A DNA stretch of 64,000 bases from Ampelomyces quisqualis. Lineage: Eukaryota; Ascomycota; Dothideomycetes; Pleosporales; Phaeosphaeriaceae. Below, piece after piece: positions 25,602-37,344 of this stretch. Under the pieces are notes generated by a model. That model saw nothing but the letters and a program-made list of their open reading frames with translations, was not told the origin of the DNA and did not search any database. How positions within the stretch are numbered: the first letter of the stretch is position 1; every line of letters begins with the position of its first letter. Made by a program: the position numbers and the translations under genes. The stretch covers positions 62,001 to 126,000 of the forward strand of contig JAGTXZ010000011.1 of NCBI GenBank assembly GCA_018398575.1, read 5' to 3'.

Positions 25602-25705
25602 TAGGCAATAGCCTATACACTACAGCTAAAGCCTTAGCAGTCTTACTAGACAGAGAAAAAGTAGAAGAGTGCTATAGGCTGCTCTTAGGACTAGGCTATT
25701 GCCTA
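25602..25705. repeat. 14-bp inverted repeat
   Basis: TAGGCAATAGCCTA at 25,602-25,615 and TAGGCTATTGCCTA at 25,692-25,705 are perfect inverse complements, 76 bp apart. Each arm is itself partly palindromic. Confidence 0.55.
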
Positions 25706-26149
25706 TAAGAAGATTAAGGAGCAGGCAGAGGTAGCGTTAGGCATAGCAGAAAACAAATAAGCAGGTAATATTAAGTAGCAGTGTAGAAATCTATACTAAG
25801 TAAGGTAATTAACAGGCTTAGAAAGATAGTATAGAAGTCTAGAAGTAAAGGTAAAGTAGAGTTTTAATAAAAGCCTAGGTAACGCGCAGTTAAAACAACG
25901 CGCCTAACAACGTACTAGTTAGGTAAGAGAAAAACAATAAATAGCAGTAATAGAGCGTTAGTTAATTAGAAAATTAGAAAGAGAAAAGGCTTCTTTTTTT
26001 GTAAGAGGAGGAGAAAGTAGTGCTCTCTAGTACAGCTATAAACTCTAAAGATATGTTAAAAGAAAAGAGTTAATTTTACAAAAAAGCTACTACAAAAACA
26101 AGATCTATAATAGAGAACTCTAATTAATAGAAGAGTTATTTAGACTACT

Positions 26150-26720
26150 TAAGCTATTACTTAAGGCATCTATATTAATATTTCTAACTAATAGATTACT
26201 ATTGCTAGCTTCTAGGCTAGCATTATTAACGCTACGCTTTGCACTAGTTAAAGGCCTACTAATATTAAGCTAAGCTAAAGCCTTATTAATAATAGTATTA
26301 TTAGCATCTTTCTTAACATCCTTATTAACTACAGCTAACTTAGAATCTAACTAAGCCTTCTTATAAGGCAACTTCTTAACTCTACAGCCCTTTATAAATA
26401 GACTAGAAATGCAACACTTGCTAAGAGATAGAGTACCTAAGAGCCTCTTAGAGTTGTAGCTAGCTTTAGAAGAGTTTTTAGAGACCTTGCTAGCATTAAA
26501 GTCTAGGCTTTAACAAGCCTTTCTAGCTAATAACTTCGCAAAATCTAGTAGACTAAACTTGCTTAGAGCCCTAAAGCTACTAAGCTTCTTTACTAGAGTT
26601 AGTAAACTGCAATTACGCAAATTCTTAGAAAGCAAGTTATTAAGAATAAGAGAGCTAAGAGTAATGTAAAAGAGCTTAACAGCTCTAGTGCCCTTAACGC
26701 TGCGCAGAATAACTAGAGTG
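26150..26720 (-). pseudogene. decayed Lys/Ser-rich minus-strand ORF
   Basis: From about 26,720 down to 26,150 the minus strand is an almost continuous frame of about 190 codons with only three or four TAG/TAA stops. It is rich in Lys, Ser, Asn and Leu and contains one CC pair, reminiscent of low-complexity Gag-like or accessory proteins. No family is recognised. The frame may extend to about 27,150. Confidence 0.4.
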
Positions 26721-27159
26721 CCTATAAATAATTAGTAAAAGACTCTAGAAAATAATAAAAAAGAATAACTAAGAAGGCGTTAGCTACTTACAATTTATTA
26801 AACACTACCTTTTAGTAGAAGAGAATAAGTAGTTACTATAAGTACTATTGTTTAGCAGCTTACCTTAGAACCTAAACTATATACACAAGCTAGTAAACTT
26901 AAATATCTAACTAGCTCTTACATAGTAACTGCATAAGTACTTAGACTTATCCTTAATAAGAGCTATATTAATAGCGCAGTTAGTGTAGCTTAAGATTAAG
27001 CTCTTAATGCAAGCATTATAGATCTTATACTTCTTAGCTTTAGAGTTATCTTTAAGGCTAAAGTAATTGCCTAGCGTAGAGAGTAACTTATTAATGTGTA
27101 GAGGCCTATTAGTCTTAATAACTAAGCTTACTTACTTAGCTTCTAAATAAGAGCTAACA

Positions 27160-28400
27160 GTAAGTAGTAACAGATAAGGCCCAAAGGTTTTTCCTGCAGA
27201 CTTAAGAGCAACAAAAACTAACTAGAGCTTAGTAATAAGAAGGTAGCTTAGCTTCTTATCCTTGTTTAATTTAACTAGCGCAAATATTAGTAGGCGTTTA
27301 GCTTAACTTATTAACAAACTAGCACTTACTCTAGTTAATTATATTACTATAGCTAGAATAGTTAACTAGGTACCTGTAAACTAGAAAGCAAGTATCTCTA
27401 TTAGGCCTAGAAATAAGCTTATTCTTTATTATAGCTTTAAGATAAATGCAAAGTGTAACTAAGAATCTAAGAAAGTATTAAGTACATGTATTAGGAAAAC
27501 TCTAATTAACTAAATGCAAAGCGTTAACTAAGCAACTATTAGCAATAGCTAAGCTAAGAACTTAGAGCTCTAAAGTAAGAATATGTTAGATTACAAGAGA
27601 AGGTAGTTAAGTAGGTAAGAGAGTAGAGCGTACGCTAGAGCAAAGTAGTATAGCTGTATATAAATAAGTTACCTTAAAAGCAAATAGAAGTAGTAAGGTA
27701 GAAAAGTAACAAGTAGATAATATAAACTAAGCTAGAGCTAGTTAAAACGCTTGTTAACAAAGTAGAGAAGTTAAGTAGCTAATTGCAGTATAGCAGTAGT
27801 AAAGTTATATATTAGGTAAGTTAAGAGAGAAAGAGGTATAGAGTAAGTAGCTAAAAGAAAGTAGAGCTAAAAGGTAAGGTAAAGTTAGCTAACGCAAGAT
27901 TTGTTGTAATAGGAGTAGTCTAAAGCGTTTGCAGTTGTAACGCAAGTCTGCCTAGGCAACGCCTCTATAATACTAGGTAAAGTTAGAATAATATAGGCTA
28001 ATAGTGCTTTAGCGTTTAGGTAAGAGAGTTAGATAGTAACGTAAGGAGATAGGAAAAGATTATAAATAGGCACTGCTCCTTTACTAAAGGCCTGTTAGTT
28101 ACTACTTTAGCATTACAAAAAGTTTAGAGTTGTTTTTTCTTAGGATTTAGTCTTTTTGTTTAAGCATTTTAGTTTTGCAGTTAGCATAAAAGAGAAGAGG
28201 CCTCTTTCTATAGATTAAGAGAGAGATGTAGTAAAGTAACATAGAAAGTAAGTCTAAAGAACGCTTAGGGCACAGCTAAGGGCATAGATAAGATACAATA
28301 GCTAAAGGGCTATTAGAAAACAGAACAACTAACAACACACACACCTAATAATAATATATTTAATTCTATATTAAATCTAATAGGCCTTAGAGGTAAATAA
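27160..28400. other. isochore sequence, nothing recognised
   Basis: Mutated AT-rich sequence upstream of the tail of the minus-strand Gypsy relic. No LTR matching the other side (33.5-34.2 kb) was found by eye. Confidence 0.4.
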
Positions 28401-28429
28401 CGCTTTACTACACTATTATATCTTTATTG

Positions 28430-31400
28430 TACTCTTAGGCTAACTTCTTAGAGTCTTCTGTAAGAGCCTAGCTGTCTCTAGATAGTTGCTTCTTTAGGGC
28501 CTAAAATAAATTTCCTATAGCTTACGTAGCTCTAAATTTATATACTTATTGTCTCTTAAGTAATATTGCCTTGTAAACGCTTTATCTAGTTACCTTTAAA
28601 TATGTAAAGTACTTCTATATTAAAAAAGTCTTTCTTTAGGTGCTATAATAGTATAAGCTATCTCTTCTACTTAACTAGTACTTGTTTCTTATTACAACCT
28701 TATATATTTTTCTCTTAGAGTATTTCTTCTACTTCTTATTTGCGCAGATCTTTGTTCTTATCCTCTAGTTCTAGCGCTAGTCCTAGTTTAGAGTCTTAGA
28801 GGACTTAGCTTAGGAGTAGGTCTTTAGAGGCTAGTTTAATAAGGTTAACGTGCACTATTTTATAAAGGCTTCCTAGTAAATCTAAAGTAACTGTAAGTAG
28901 TATTAGTATAGCTACTATAGTATACTTTACTTATAGCTAGTCTAACTTCTTGCTTTACTATACTATTTTAACGTTTCTTATTAAGAACTACACCTTATCC
29001 CTAACCTGATATTAGCGTGCTAGTTAACGTACCTAATCTATAGCCTCTTATTATTTCTACTAAGTGTATAAGATTACTACTTAGGCTATTTTTATTCCTT
29101 CTTGTAAGTAGCGCACAAACTAGATAGCCCTCTCTTTTACTATTATACAAGACACTTATTAGATATGCTTAGACTAGATAGGTAGTATATTATATCTGTT
29201 TAGTAGTAAATTAGAGCTAACACTAGTTATAGAAGAGTTCTTGTTATTAAGCGCTAGCTAGTAAGTAGTAAGGCACTAGGGCCAATTTGTTTAAGAAAGG
29301 TTTATTATAACTCTTAGAACTAATTATACTTCTTGGTTAGCTTATTCTATACTACTATCTATTTAAGAATAGTATACTATAGATAGAAGTTGTTTAACTC
29401 TAACAAGCTTGCACAAAGTTTTCTAGAATCTTTCTAGCTAGTCTAAGCTACAGTTGCTAATTATACTGCTTAGGAAACTATAGAACTACTACTAGACTTC
29501 TTTAAATTACTCTGCGCACTCTTTAGCCTTTATTAACAGTATAGCTTCTAGTTACACGTATTTAGATAGCTTATCTGTAATAACTAAGAGATATTAGAAA
29601 GAGGCTTTATAAGCTTATAGAAGATTTACTATAAAATCTATAGAGATTTAGGCCTAGTATTAATCTGCAACTAGAATTAGCTATAAGAGACTCTGTTGTT
29701 AAAGGCAAGACACGTAAGCTCTGTAATAATAATAGTTACAGATAAACTAAGTAATGTCTATAGCTATCCTATCCTAATAATAGTCTCTACGCAAGATCTA
29801 AAACGTTCTATTTTTACCTAGGTAACTAGCTAAGTTTAAGTTATATACTTACTAAATAACTGTTATAGTAAGTAGCTTCTACTTTAGTAGCTATATTATA
29901 CCTTTCTACTAAAGCGCGCTATACATAGAAACGTTACAGTTACTAACTTATTAATTTATCTTAGCTTCTAATAGAAATACTCTAGCGCTCTAGCGTACTA
30001 CTTATAGATAGGCTTAATATGTCTTATTCTAGCGTATAGCCTTATCCTAAAGCTCTTGCATATACTAGTCTAAGAAGAGAAGATTTTTTAGAGAAAGTAG
30101 ATAGTCTCTCTTATAGAGCTGTGTAGACACAGAGTAGACAAAAAGTAGAGTTATAACGCGCTCTAGTTGCAGTATATAACCCTACGCATCCTACTTACGC
30201 TAGCTTAGCGCGTCTAGACAAGTAGTAAGGCGCTCTAGGTAGTACTAGAAGTAAAAGTAGAATTTAGATAGTAGTTCTAACTAACGTTATTGTTACTCTA
30301 TAAGTAATTGCGTAGTTATAAAGTATTCTAGATTCTTATAGTCTATAAGAATAGTAAATAGCTTATAGACACTTTAAAGCTCTAGTGTCTATACTTTAAA
30401 GTATTTAACAACTACTATAAGCTTCTTATTATAGATAGTATAGTTGCGTTATACTAGTAATAAGAATGTAGAGTAGTATATAATAGAGTAAAGCACTCTA
30501 TTAATATTCTATAAGAGGCACCTTCTAAGAGCACCTCTAGAGCTATCTACTTCTACTACTATAGGCTGTACAGGGTTCTACTAAGTTAGAACTAGTTTAG
30601 AGCTAAAGATATACTTTAAGCAGTTAAACGCGTGTTGCGCTTTAGTTGTTTATAAAAAGGCAGCGTTCTTCTTTATTAACGCATGCAAGAAAGCTGTAAC
30701 GCTAGAGAAATTTAGTATAAAGTCTCTATAGAAGTTAGTAAACCTAAGGAAACTCTAGACTTCTTAAGAGGATATTAGAAGCTCTTATTCTATAATAGCC
30801 TGTACCTTAGTAGAGTTAGGCTAGACAGCTTATTCTGCCTTAATAATATATCTTAGATACTTAACTATCTTTGTTGTAAAAGCACACTTCTTAAGGTCTA
30901 GGTACAGACAGGCGTTATAGAGAAGTTAGAGGACCTGTTGTACCTTACTATAGTAGTCTTTAAGTAAACTACTAGAGTAGATAAGTACATTATCTAGGTA
31001 TACTATTGCAAAGTTCTCTAGCGTTTCTTTAAGAGCAGTATTAATATAACGCTAAAAAGAAGAGAGTACACTAGAAAGTCTTATAGGATAGATAAGCTAC
31101 TTAAAGAGGCTAAAGCGTGTATAAAACACTATAAGGTGCTTATCTTCTACTACAACTCTTATCTAGTAAAAGGCTAAGTAAACATTAACCTTTGTAAACT
31201 ACCTTGCCTAAAAGAGTGTATAAAGAGTTTCTTTAATTAATAGAAGTAAGTATTAATCTACCTTTATAATTTTGTTTAGAGCCTAGTAGTTAATATAGAG
31301 GTGCTATACACCTAAAGCCTTCTTTACTAGCAGGACTAAGGCCTCTACTATAGAGAAGCTAGCGTAGATCTAGCTTTTATTTAAGAGGTCTATAACTTAC

Positions 31401-33560
31401 TATTATAGCTCTATTAGCTAATTGCAAGGCATAGAGTATAACAGACCTTAAGAGAGGTTTAGAGTCTTTCTATCCTTGCTTAGTTAGAGTTAGATATAAT
31501 AGTCTATCTAGCCTCTGTATAGAGGTAGACTAGAAGTAGAGCGTTTGTTAAAAACATCTGCAAAGTCTAAGATCTGTAGTAGAAGTAAAGTTGTTAATAT
31601 CTGCTCCTTAGGTAACTTACTTAACATGTTTATTATAGCGTAGATACTAGTTATAGTAAACATTATATAGCGCTTTTGTAACTTAAAATAGTTATAAAAC
31701 TCTTATATTACTTTAGTAGCGCTAATCTCTTTTAGAGGTAGTAGAATAGTGTAGTAGGCCTTTTCCTTTACAAGTAGGTTTCTAGCCTACCTAATAGTTA
31801 TTATACTATTAGTTATATAAATAGCTACCTCTTTACAGGCTAGCTATAGTTTCCTTAGAATTAAGTTATAGGTAAGGCTAGAGACTAAGTAAGTAACTAA
31901 TCGCAATCGCTAACTATTAATATTATAGTCTAGGAATACAATTTAAGTAATTAGCGTAGGTGTACTATTTGTAGCAGCCTACTTTAGGCGTTATAGCAGA
32001 ATATTAGTAGTATATACTTCTATCCTATCTGCTAGCGCAGCGTTAATAGCGCTGTAATACTTATATTCTATATCTACTAAGGCGTTAATATTAGTAGTGC
32101 TATCTAGTAATAGTAGAATAAGAAATAGGTTGCTGTTAAGGTAGTTAAGTAGCGTCTCTTATTCTCTGTCCTCTCTACTAACGCTATTTAAGAGGCGCTT
32201 CTATTCCTCTAAGAAGGTAGAAGCTACTAGTTTTTTAAAATCTTTGTTAGGGCTTTCTTACTGCGCAAAGCGCTAATAGCGTAGATCTATACTATATTTA
32301 GACAGCTCTGCACATAGTGTCCTTACTTACTGCAACGCATATATTAATTACTATTATAACGCTGCTTATAGAGCTCTTTAGAAACCTAGTTTTTTAACTA
32401 AGGTTAGCCTGCACTATTTACTTGCTAGGCCTTAACCTATTCTTTTGTTTCTAAACCTATACTAACTGCAGACACTGTTACTATCTTAACGTCTCTGTCT
32501 AAGTCTCTTTTTACCTAAGTCTCTTCTTTTGTGTATAAGTATTAATACTTCTTAATAGCTATAGTTTTTAAGTTAATTATAATAGATTAATACTCTACTA
32601 CTACCTAGTTATAATTAGTACAAGAAATGCTATAGTAAAGAGTAACTTGTTATAGAGAGTAGTTTAAGGCGCATTATAATTTATTAAGTTACTATTTATT
32701 ATCTTATGTTGCCCTTCTATATTGCAAGAAAAGAAACTTAAAGTGTAAGAAGAAGTTAGCAAAGAACTCTTTCTTAGTCTAGCGCAGCTCTTCTAAAACT
32801 ACTTAAGTACGTTTTTTACTATACTTATCTCTATAGTAGAAATTAAGATATTTTATAAAGTTTACAGAGTTCTAATTACCTACTTCTTCTCTGCTAGCGT
32901 AGTAGAGAGTAGTTTCCTATTAGACCTTTAGCAATAAGTTAGCTTAAATAAAAGCATATTAGTCTTAGGTGCTCCTAATAAAAGTAGAGTTAGTCTTAAG
33001 CTTATAGGTTATAGTAACCTTCTAGGCAGTAAAGTAGAACTTATTACCTAAAAACAGGTTACCTAAAGGTAGTAGCTTGCGTTAGACTAGAAGAAGAGTA
33101 AAAGTAGTAAGCGTTAAATTTCTAGTAGTTTACGCATTATAAGGTACTAGAGAAGAGTTTAGCGTAGGAGCTAAAGAGAAGAAAGAGAGGTTTGTAAGTT
33201 AAGTAACAAGAGACTAGAGTACTGTTTCTAGAGCGTTAATTTAGTTCTCTATAGCTTAAAGGCAACTATCTAATAGAGCATAGTAAGCCTAAAGGTTAGT
33301 TTAAGACTCCTGCCCTTTAGGCTCTAACTTAGTATTAGAGTGTTAGTTAGATAGAGCTATTCTATAGTTATTGTTATATTAGAAAGAAATATAATTGTTA
33401 TAGGCTAGCCTGCAAAGATAGAACAATAAGGTGCTAGAAAGAGTTATATTTCTTAAGCTTTTCTACTAGTTACAAAAGAAGTTTATATACTCTCTGTGCG
33501 TGCTAGTCTATAAAGAGGTAGTAAGGCTAGACTAAGCTCTTTCTAAGAAGGCAAAGGGCT
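28430..33560 (-). mobile_element. decayed minus-strand Ty3/Gypsy element, LTRs not found
   Basis: Read on the minus strand, an RT core at about 31,250-31,380 gives YINY*ALN and then LLLIKETL. The YxDD box at about 30,978-31,004 reads YLDNVLIYS, one Asp changed to Asn. The post-RT motif FLRFTNFYRDFI follows at about 30,740. Integrase-like sequence lies at about 29,900-28,900, and a charged C-terminal tail ends near 28,440. The upstream part (about 31,800-33,560) would hold gag and protease but is too altered to assign. It is a different family from the 13.5-20.5 kb element: opposite strand, different RT wording, no shared LTR. Confidence 0.75.
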
Positions 33561-33599
33561 AGGCAAAGCCTAGCCTATTATAAAAAACTACTTTAGAAA

Positions 33600-34146
33600 A
33601 GAGTCTAGATAAAAGGGTCTAGATAAAAGAGCCTAGATAAAACTTTTTTTTTATAGCTTAGTTAGCTTTCTAGTATTATAGTATAGCTAGTTATACTATT
33701 TTCTAGCTTAGTTATATATTAGAAAGCTATAAAAACTACTGTAAAAAAAGAGCCTAGATAAAAGAGTCTAGATAAAAGGGCCTAGATAAAAGAGTCTAGA
33801 TAAAACCTTTATTTATAGCTTAGTAAGCTTTCTAGTATTATAGTATAGCTAGTTATACTATTTTCTAGCTTAGTTATATATTAGAAAGCTAAAAAAAACT
33901 ACTTTAAAAAAAGGGCCTAGATAAAAGGGTCTAGATAAAAGGGTCTAGATAAAAGGGTCTAGATAAAAGGGTCTAGATAAAAGGGCCTAGATTAACTTTT
34001 TTTTTTATAGTTTAGTAGGCTACTGCTAAGGCTAGTAAGGTTCTAGTAGTAGTAGCGTTACGAGTATAAGGTCTAGTAAGGTGCTAGAGGCTTCTAGAAG
34101 CGCTAGGGCCAAAAGGGTCTAGATCCTCAAAAGGGCCTAGATAAAA
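33600..34146 (+). repeat. 14-bp iterons (RGNCTAGATAAAA type) in blocks separated by a hairpin-forming spacer
   Basis: Blocks of GGGTCTAGATAAAA-like units lie at about 33,600-33,642 (3 units), 33,749-33,805 (4), 33,911-33,992 (6) and a diverged block at about 34,114-34,146. The two spacers between the first three blocks are near-identical, about 105 bp, and contain AGCTTTCT...AGAAAGCT arms around GTATAGCTAGTTATAC, a near palindrome. The structure is therefore a higher-order repeat. It sits just upstream of the minus-strand Gypsy relic, so it might be part of its non-coding end. Confidence 0.85.
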
Positions 34147-34579
34147 TATCTAGATAACCTGTTAGTAATAAAGCTTATTAAAATTAGATTGGGTCTAGAA
34201 GTCTAAATTACAACTGTGCTAGGCAAAGATCTAGACAGTTATACAATAGTTAATGTAATAGAACTACTAATTAGCGTAGTTTCTATGTACCTTAAGGTAG
34301 TGCTAATATAGCCTATAGGCAGAATTTAGACCTAAATTGTTTTAGAAACAGAACCTAACAGAGGAATTATTAATGTTAAAGGTGTAGTAATTGTTCTAAC
34401 TCTAGTATAGATAATAGTTATTATTATAAAGCTAAGTAGCGTTTGTATTTGCACAGTGCTAGAAGCTGTTTCTAATAGTAGTATTATTGTTGTAATTAGC
34501 GCAGTAATAGTTAAAGAGCTAGTATATAATATAGTAGTTGTAACAAAAAAAGTAGATTTAGGTACACTAATAAGTATAA

Positions 34580-35900
34580 CTATTAATTCTTAGCTATTGC
34601 TATTAGTTGCAAGAGTTAAAGTAAAGCCTATAGATCTAACTGTTATAGTAATAGTACTTAGCGTTAGAATACTAACTATAATAACTATAGTAGAGCTGCT
34701 AGTAGCGTCTGTAGTAGGCACTATAGAGGTAAAAGAAACTAAGCTAATAGCAGTAGTAACAATTAAAAGAGTAGGTATATTAACTATAACAACTGTAGTA
34801 AAAGTGCTAAAAGCTAGGTCTATACTAGAAATTGTTAAAATAAAACCAATAGAACTACTAGTAACTATAATTGTTCTAGGCGTAGGTAGAACTTGCAACT
34901 TAATAGTAGTTAAAACTCTACTAACACTTGTAGACACTGTTAAGGTAAAGCTAATAGACCTAGTAGTAGATGTAACGCTACTTAGTGCCTGATTTAGTAC
35001 TCTAACAACTATAATAGTTATTAAAAATCTATTAATATTTGTTAGCACTGTAGAAGTAAAGCTAACAGAACTAGTAGTAGATATAATAGTACTAAGTGCC
35101 TAAGTTAGTACCCTAATAACTATAATAGATATTAGTATTCTATTAACATTTATTAGCACTATAGAAGTAAAGCTAACTAAACTAGTAGTAGATATAATAG
35201 TACTAAGTGCCTAAGTTAGTACCCTAACAACTACAACAGATATTAGTATCCTATTAATATTTATTAGCACTATAGAAGTAAAGCTAACTAAACTAGTAGT
35301 AGATATAATAGTACTAAGTGCCTAAGTTAGTATCCTAATAACTATAACAGATATTAGTATTTTGTTAACATTTGTTAGCACTATAGAAGTAAAGCTAACA
35401 GAACTAGTAGTAGATGTAATAGTATTAAATAGTTAAGTTAGTACTCTAACTAGAACAAGAGTTATCTAATAGCTATTAACAGTAGTAGAAAAAATAGTTA
35501 ACATAAAAGCTATAAGTCTATATGTAGTAGTAACAGTTTGCAAATCTAGTATAGGTACTACTAGCTCTATAACTTCTATTACAGTTGTTAAGAAGCTATA
35601 GAAATCTATTATTAGCCTAGTTAAGGTAAGGCTTACTAACCTATAAGTAGAGGTAATAGTACTAAAGAGTTCTGCTACTTTTGTTAATATAGTTTTTAGC
35701 TCTCTAATAATAACTACTGTACTTAGCTTGCTATAGATATTAGTTATAGAAACTATAACTATAAATTTTATTAATCTAATAGAGGTAGTTATAGTAGAAA
35801 ATATCTGTGTTAGAATATTAATAACTATATAGGTAGTTAGCAACCTGTAGGTATTCTTTGTGTAGATTATATAAGTGCAGCTTATTAAGCTACGCATTGC
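34580..35900 (-). repeat. tract of 111-bp (37-codon) repeats, open on the minus strand
   Basis: Landmark GTGCC occurs at 34,985, 35,096, 35,207 and 35,318, exactly 111 bp apart, and degenerate copies continue on both sides. The minus strand is open at 34,590-35,048 (152 codons) and 35,466-35,897 (143 codons), with a repeated Thr/Ser/Ile/Val-rich unit containing motifs such as SIGFTLT and RLVSLTLT. The plus strand is partly open too because the unit is made of simple GTA/ACT steps. It may be the relic of a repeat-rich (for example surface) protein or just a non-coding minisatellite. Confidence 0.7.
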
Positions 35901-35933
35901 AGTATAGGTGTATAGATACTTTTTTAGTGTAGG

Positions 35934-36020
35934 ATAATAATATAGATCTTCTTGTTTTACTACAGAGTAATAATATAGATCTTTGTGTTTTACTATAGAA
36001 TAACAATATAAGTCTCTATT
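35934..36020 (+). repeat. 33-bp tandem repeat, about 2.6 copies
   Basis: TATAGATCT-type starts at 35,941, 35,974 and (as TATAAGTCT) 36,007 are 33 bp apart and share TTTTACTA downstream. The rest of 35,900-37,080 shows no gene. A small patch at about 36,530-36,580 keeps several TCG, CCA and CGA sites and looks less mutated. Confidence 0.6.
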
Positions 36021-37344
36021 AATTAAGTGTAGTTAGGTATAAAGATTACAGTTTTATTAATACTATTAATACTTTAGCTTAGCTGTAGTAAGACTACATA
36101 AGGTAAGAAAGAAAACGTATTCTAAAGTAAGAACTATTCTAACTACTAGTTATAAACAGAAGTTTCAATTACTAGGAAGTTAAAGAGACCTTAATAAGAT
36201 ACTCTTTTGTATATAAATTAACTGTAGCAGATACTACGCAAACACCTCTTAGCTAAGTATAACTATAACTACTTATACCTTAGTACAACTTGGTACTTAT
36301 ATACTATATTCTATCTATTAGATATAAGGTAGTATTTGGTAGAAGAGAGTAGAGTTAAAGAAAGTACGTTCTTAAGACTCTTAAGTCTAAAGAAAAACTA
36401 GAGTAGAGAGATCTTACGTGTTATCTCTTACAAGACTATAAAGTACTTCTTTATAGGGCATATACTATTACTAATACTAAGGTAGATTATTGTCTAGACA
36501 ATTAACCTAGGCTAATTATAGAAATAAGATTCGAGCAGAATGTTAAATTTTTTAGTTCCAGAGGCTTCGCAGTGTTTCCTAGAATAAATTTATAGAAAAC
36601 AACCTATTCTTCTGCTTAATAAGGCCTAAAATACTATAGCCTAAGGCCTAAACATATAGTAAAAGCGTATTGTATATTATAAGATTGTATTAGAGTTAAG
36701 AGTTAAGCTATCTACAGGTAGGTATTGCTAAGGCTATAAGCCTAATAGAGAGATCCTTTATAGAAACTCTATATTAATCTATATTATACTTAGATTTCTG
36801 CTAAGCTTTTTTTGTTATTAGCTAAAAGCCTTCTTAAAGCAGCTTCTTATTAGCTACAATTTAGATACATAGGAGCTAGAAAGCAGCCCTATTTGGACTG
36901 TGTATAGATAAATTTAAACCTATAGAATATAATTTAGCGTAGCGTTAGCCTTTAAATCCTCTCTTTATTCTGTAAATAGGAGCCTATTTTCTTATTATTC
37001 TCTCTTTAACGCAACAGATAATTGCTAAGACTAACTGCACAGACAATAGCACAGACAATAGCCTGTAACAGTAGTTAAACAGTGTATGCGTCTACTCTCC
37101 CTGCGCCACAAAGCCGCTAAAGAAGCCCTCTTACTAAAAAAGCCCTTGCGCTGAACTGCGAGCCTGAGCGACTGCGAGGCCGAGCTACCCTGTAGGCCAG
37201 CCTATCTAATCACGGAGAGTATCGTAGGCCAATCTGCTCGTCTGTTCTGTAGCACGAAAGGCCCAAAGGCCGGGAGACAAACGACTGCAAGGGAAATAAT
37301 AACATTCACCGGTACACAACTACACTACCAGGATCCTTGTAATC

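Larger units (their letters stand above)
1..37080. other. AT-rich, RIP-like mutated repeat isochore
   Basis: The block is AT-rich throughout, and its decayed frames are broken almost only by TAG and TAA; TGA, TGG, TCA and CCA are nearly absent. Many frames stay open across hundreds of codons apart from stops at former Trp codons and some former Gln codons. This is point mutation, not frameshift decay. It fits repeat-induced point mutation of a transposon cluster, known from Pezizomycotina. CpG survives mostly as RCGY. I found no intact gene, tRNA or rRNA here. The right edge is abrupt at about 37.08 kb, 265 bases before the stop codon of the first normal gene. Confidence 0.9.

Noticed and set aside
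34597..34992. 131-codon plus-strand frame in the 111-bp repeats
   Set aside because: It mirrors the minus-strand frame because the unit is made of simple steps; counted as a shadow of the repeat.
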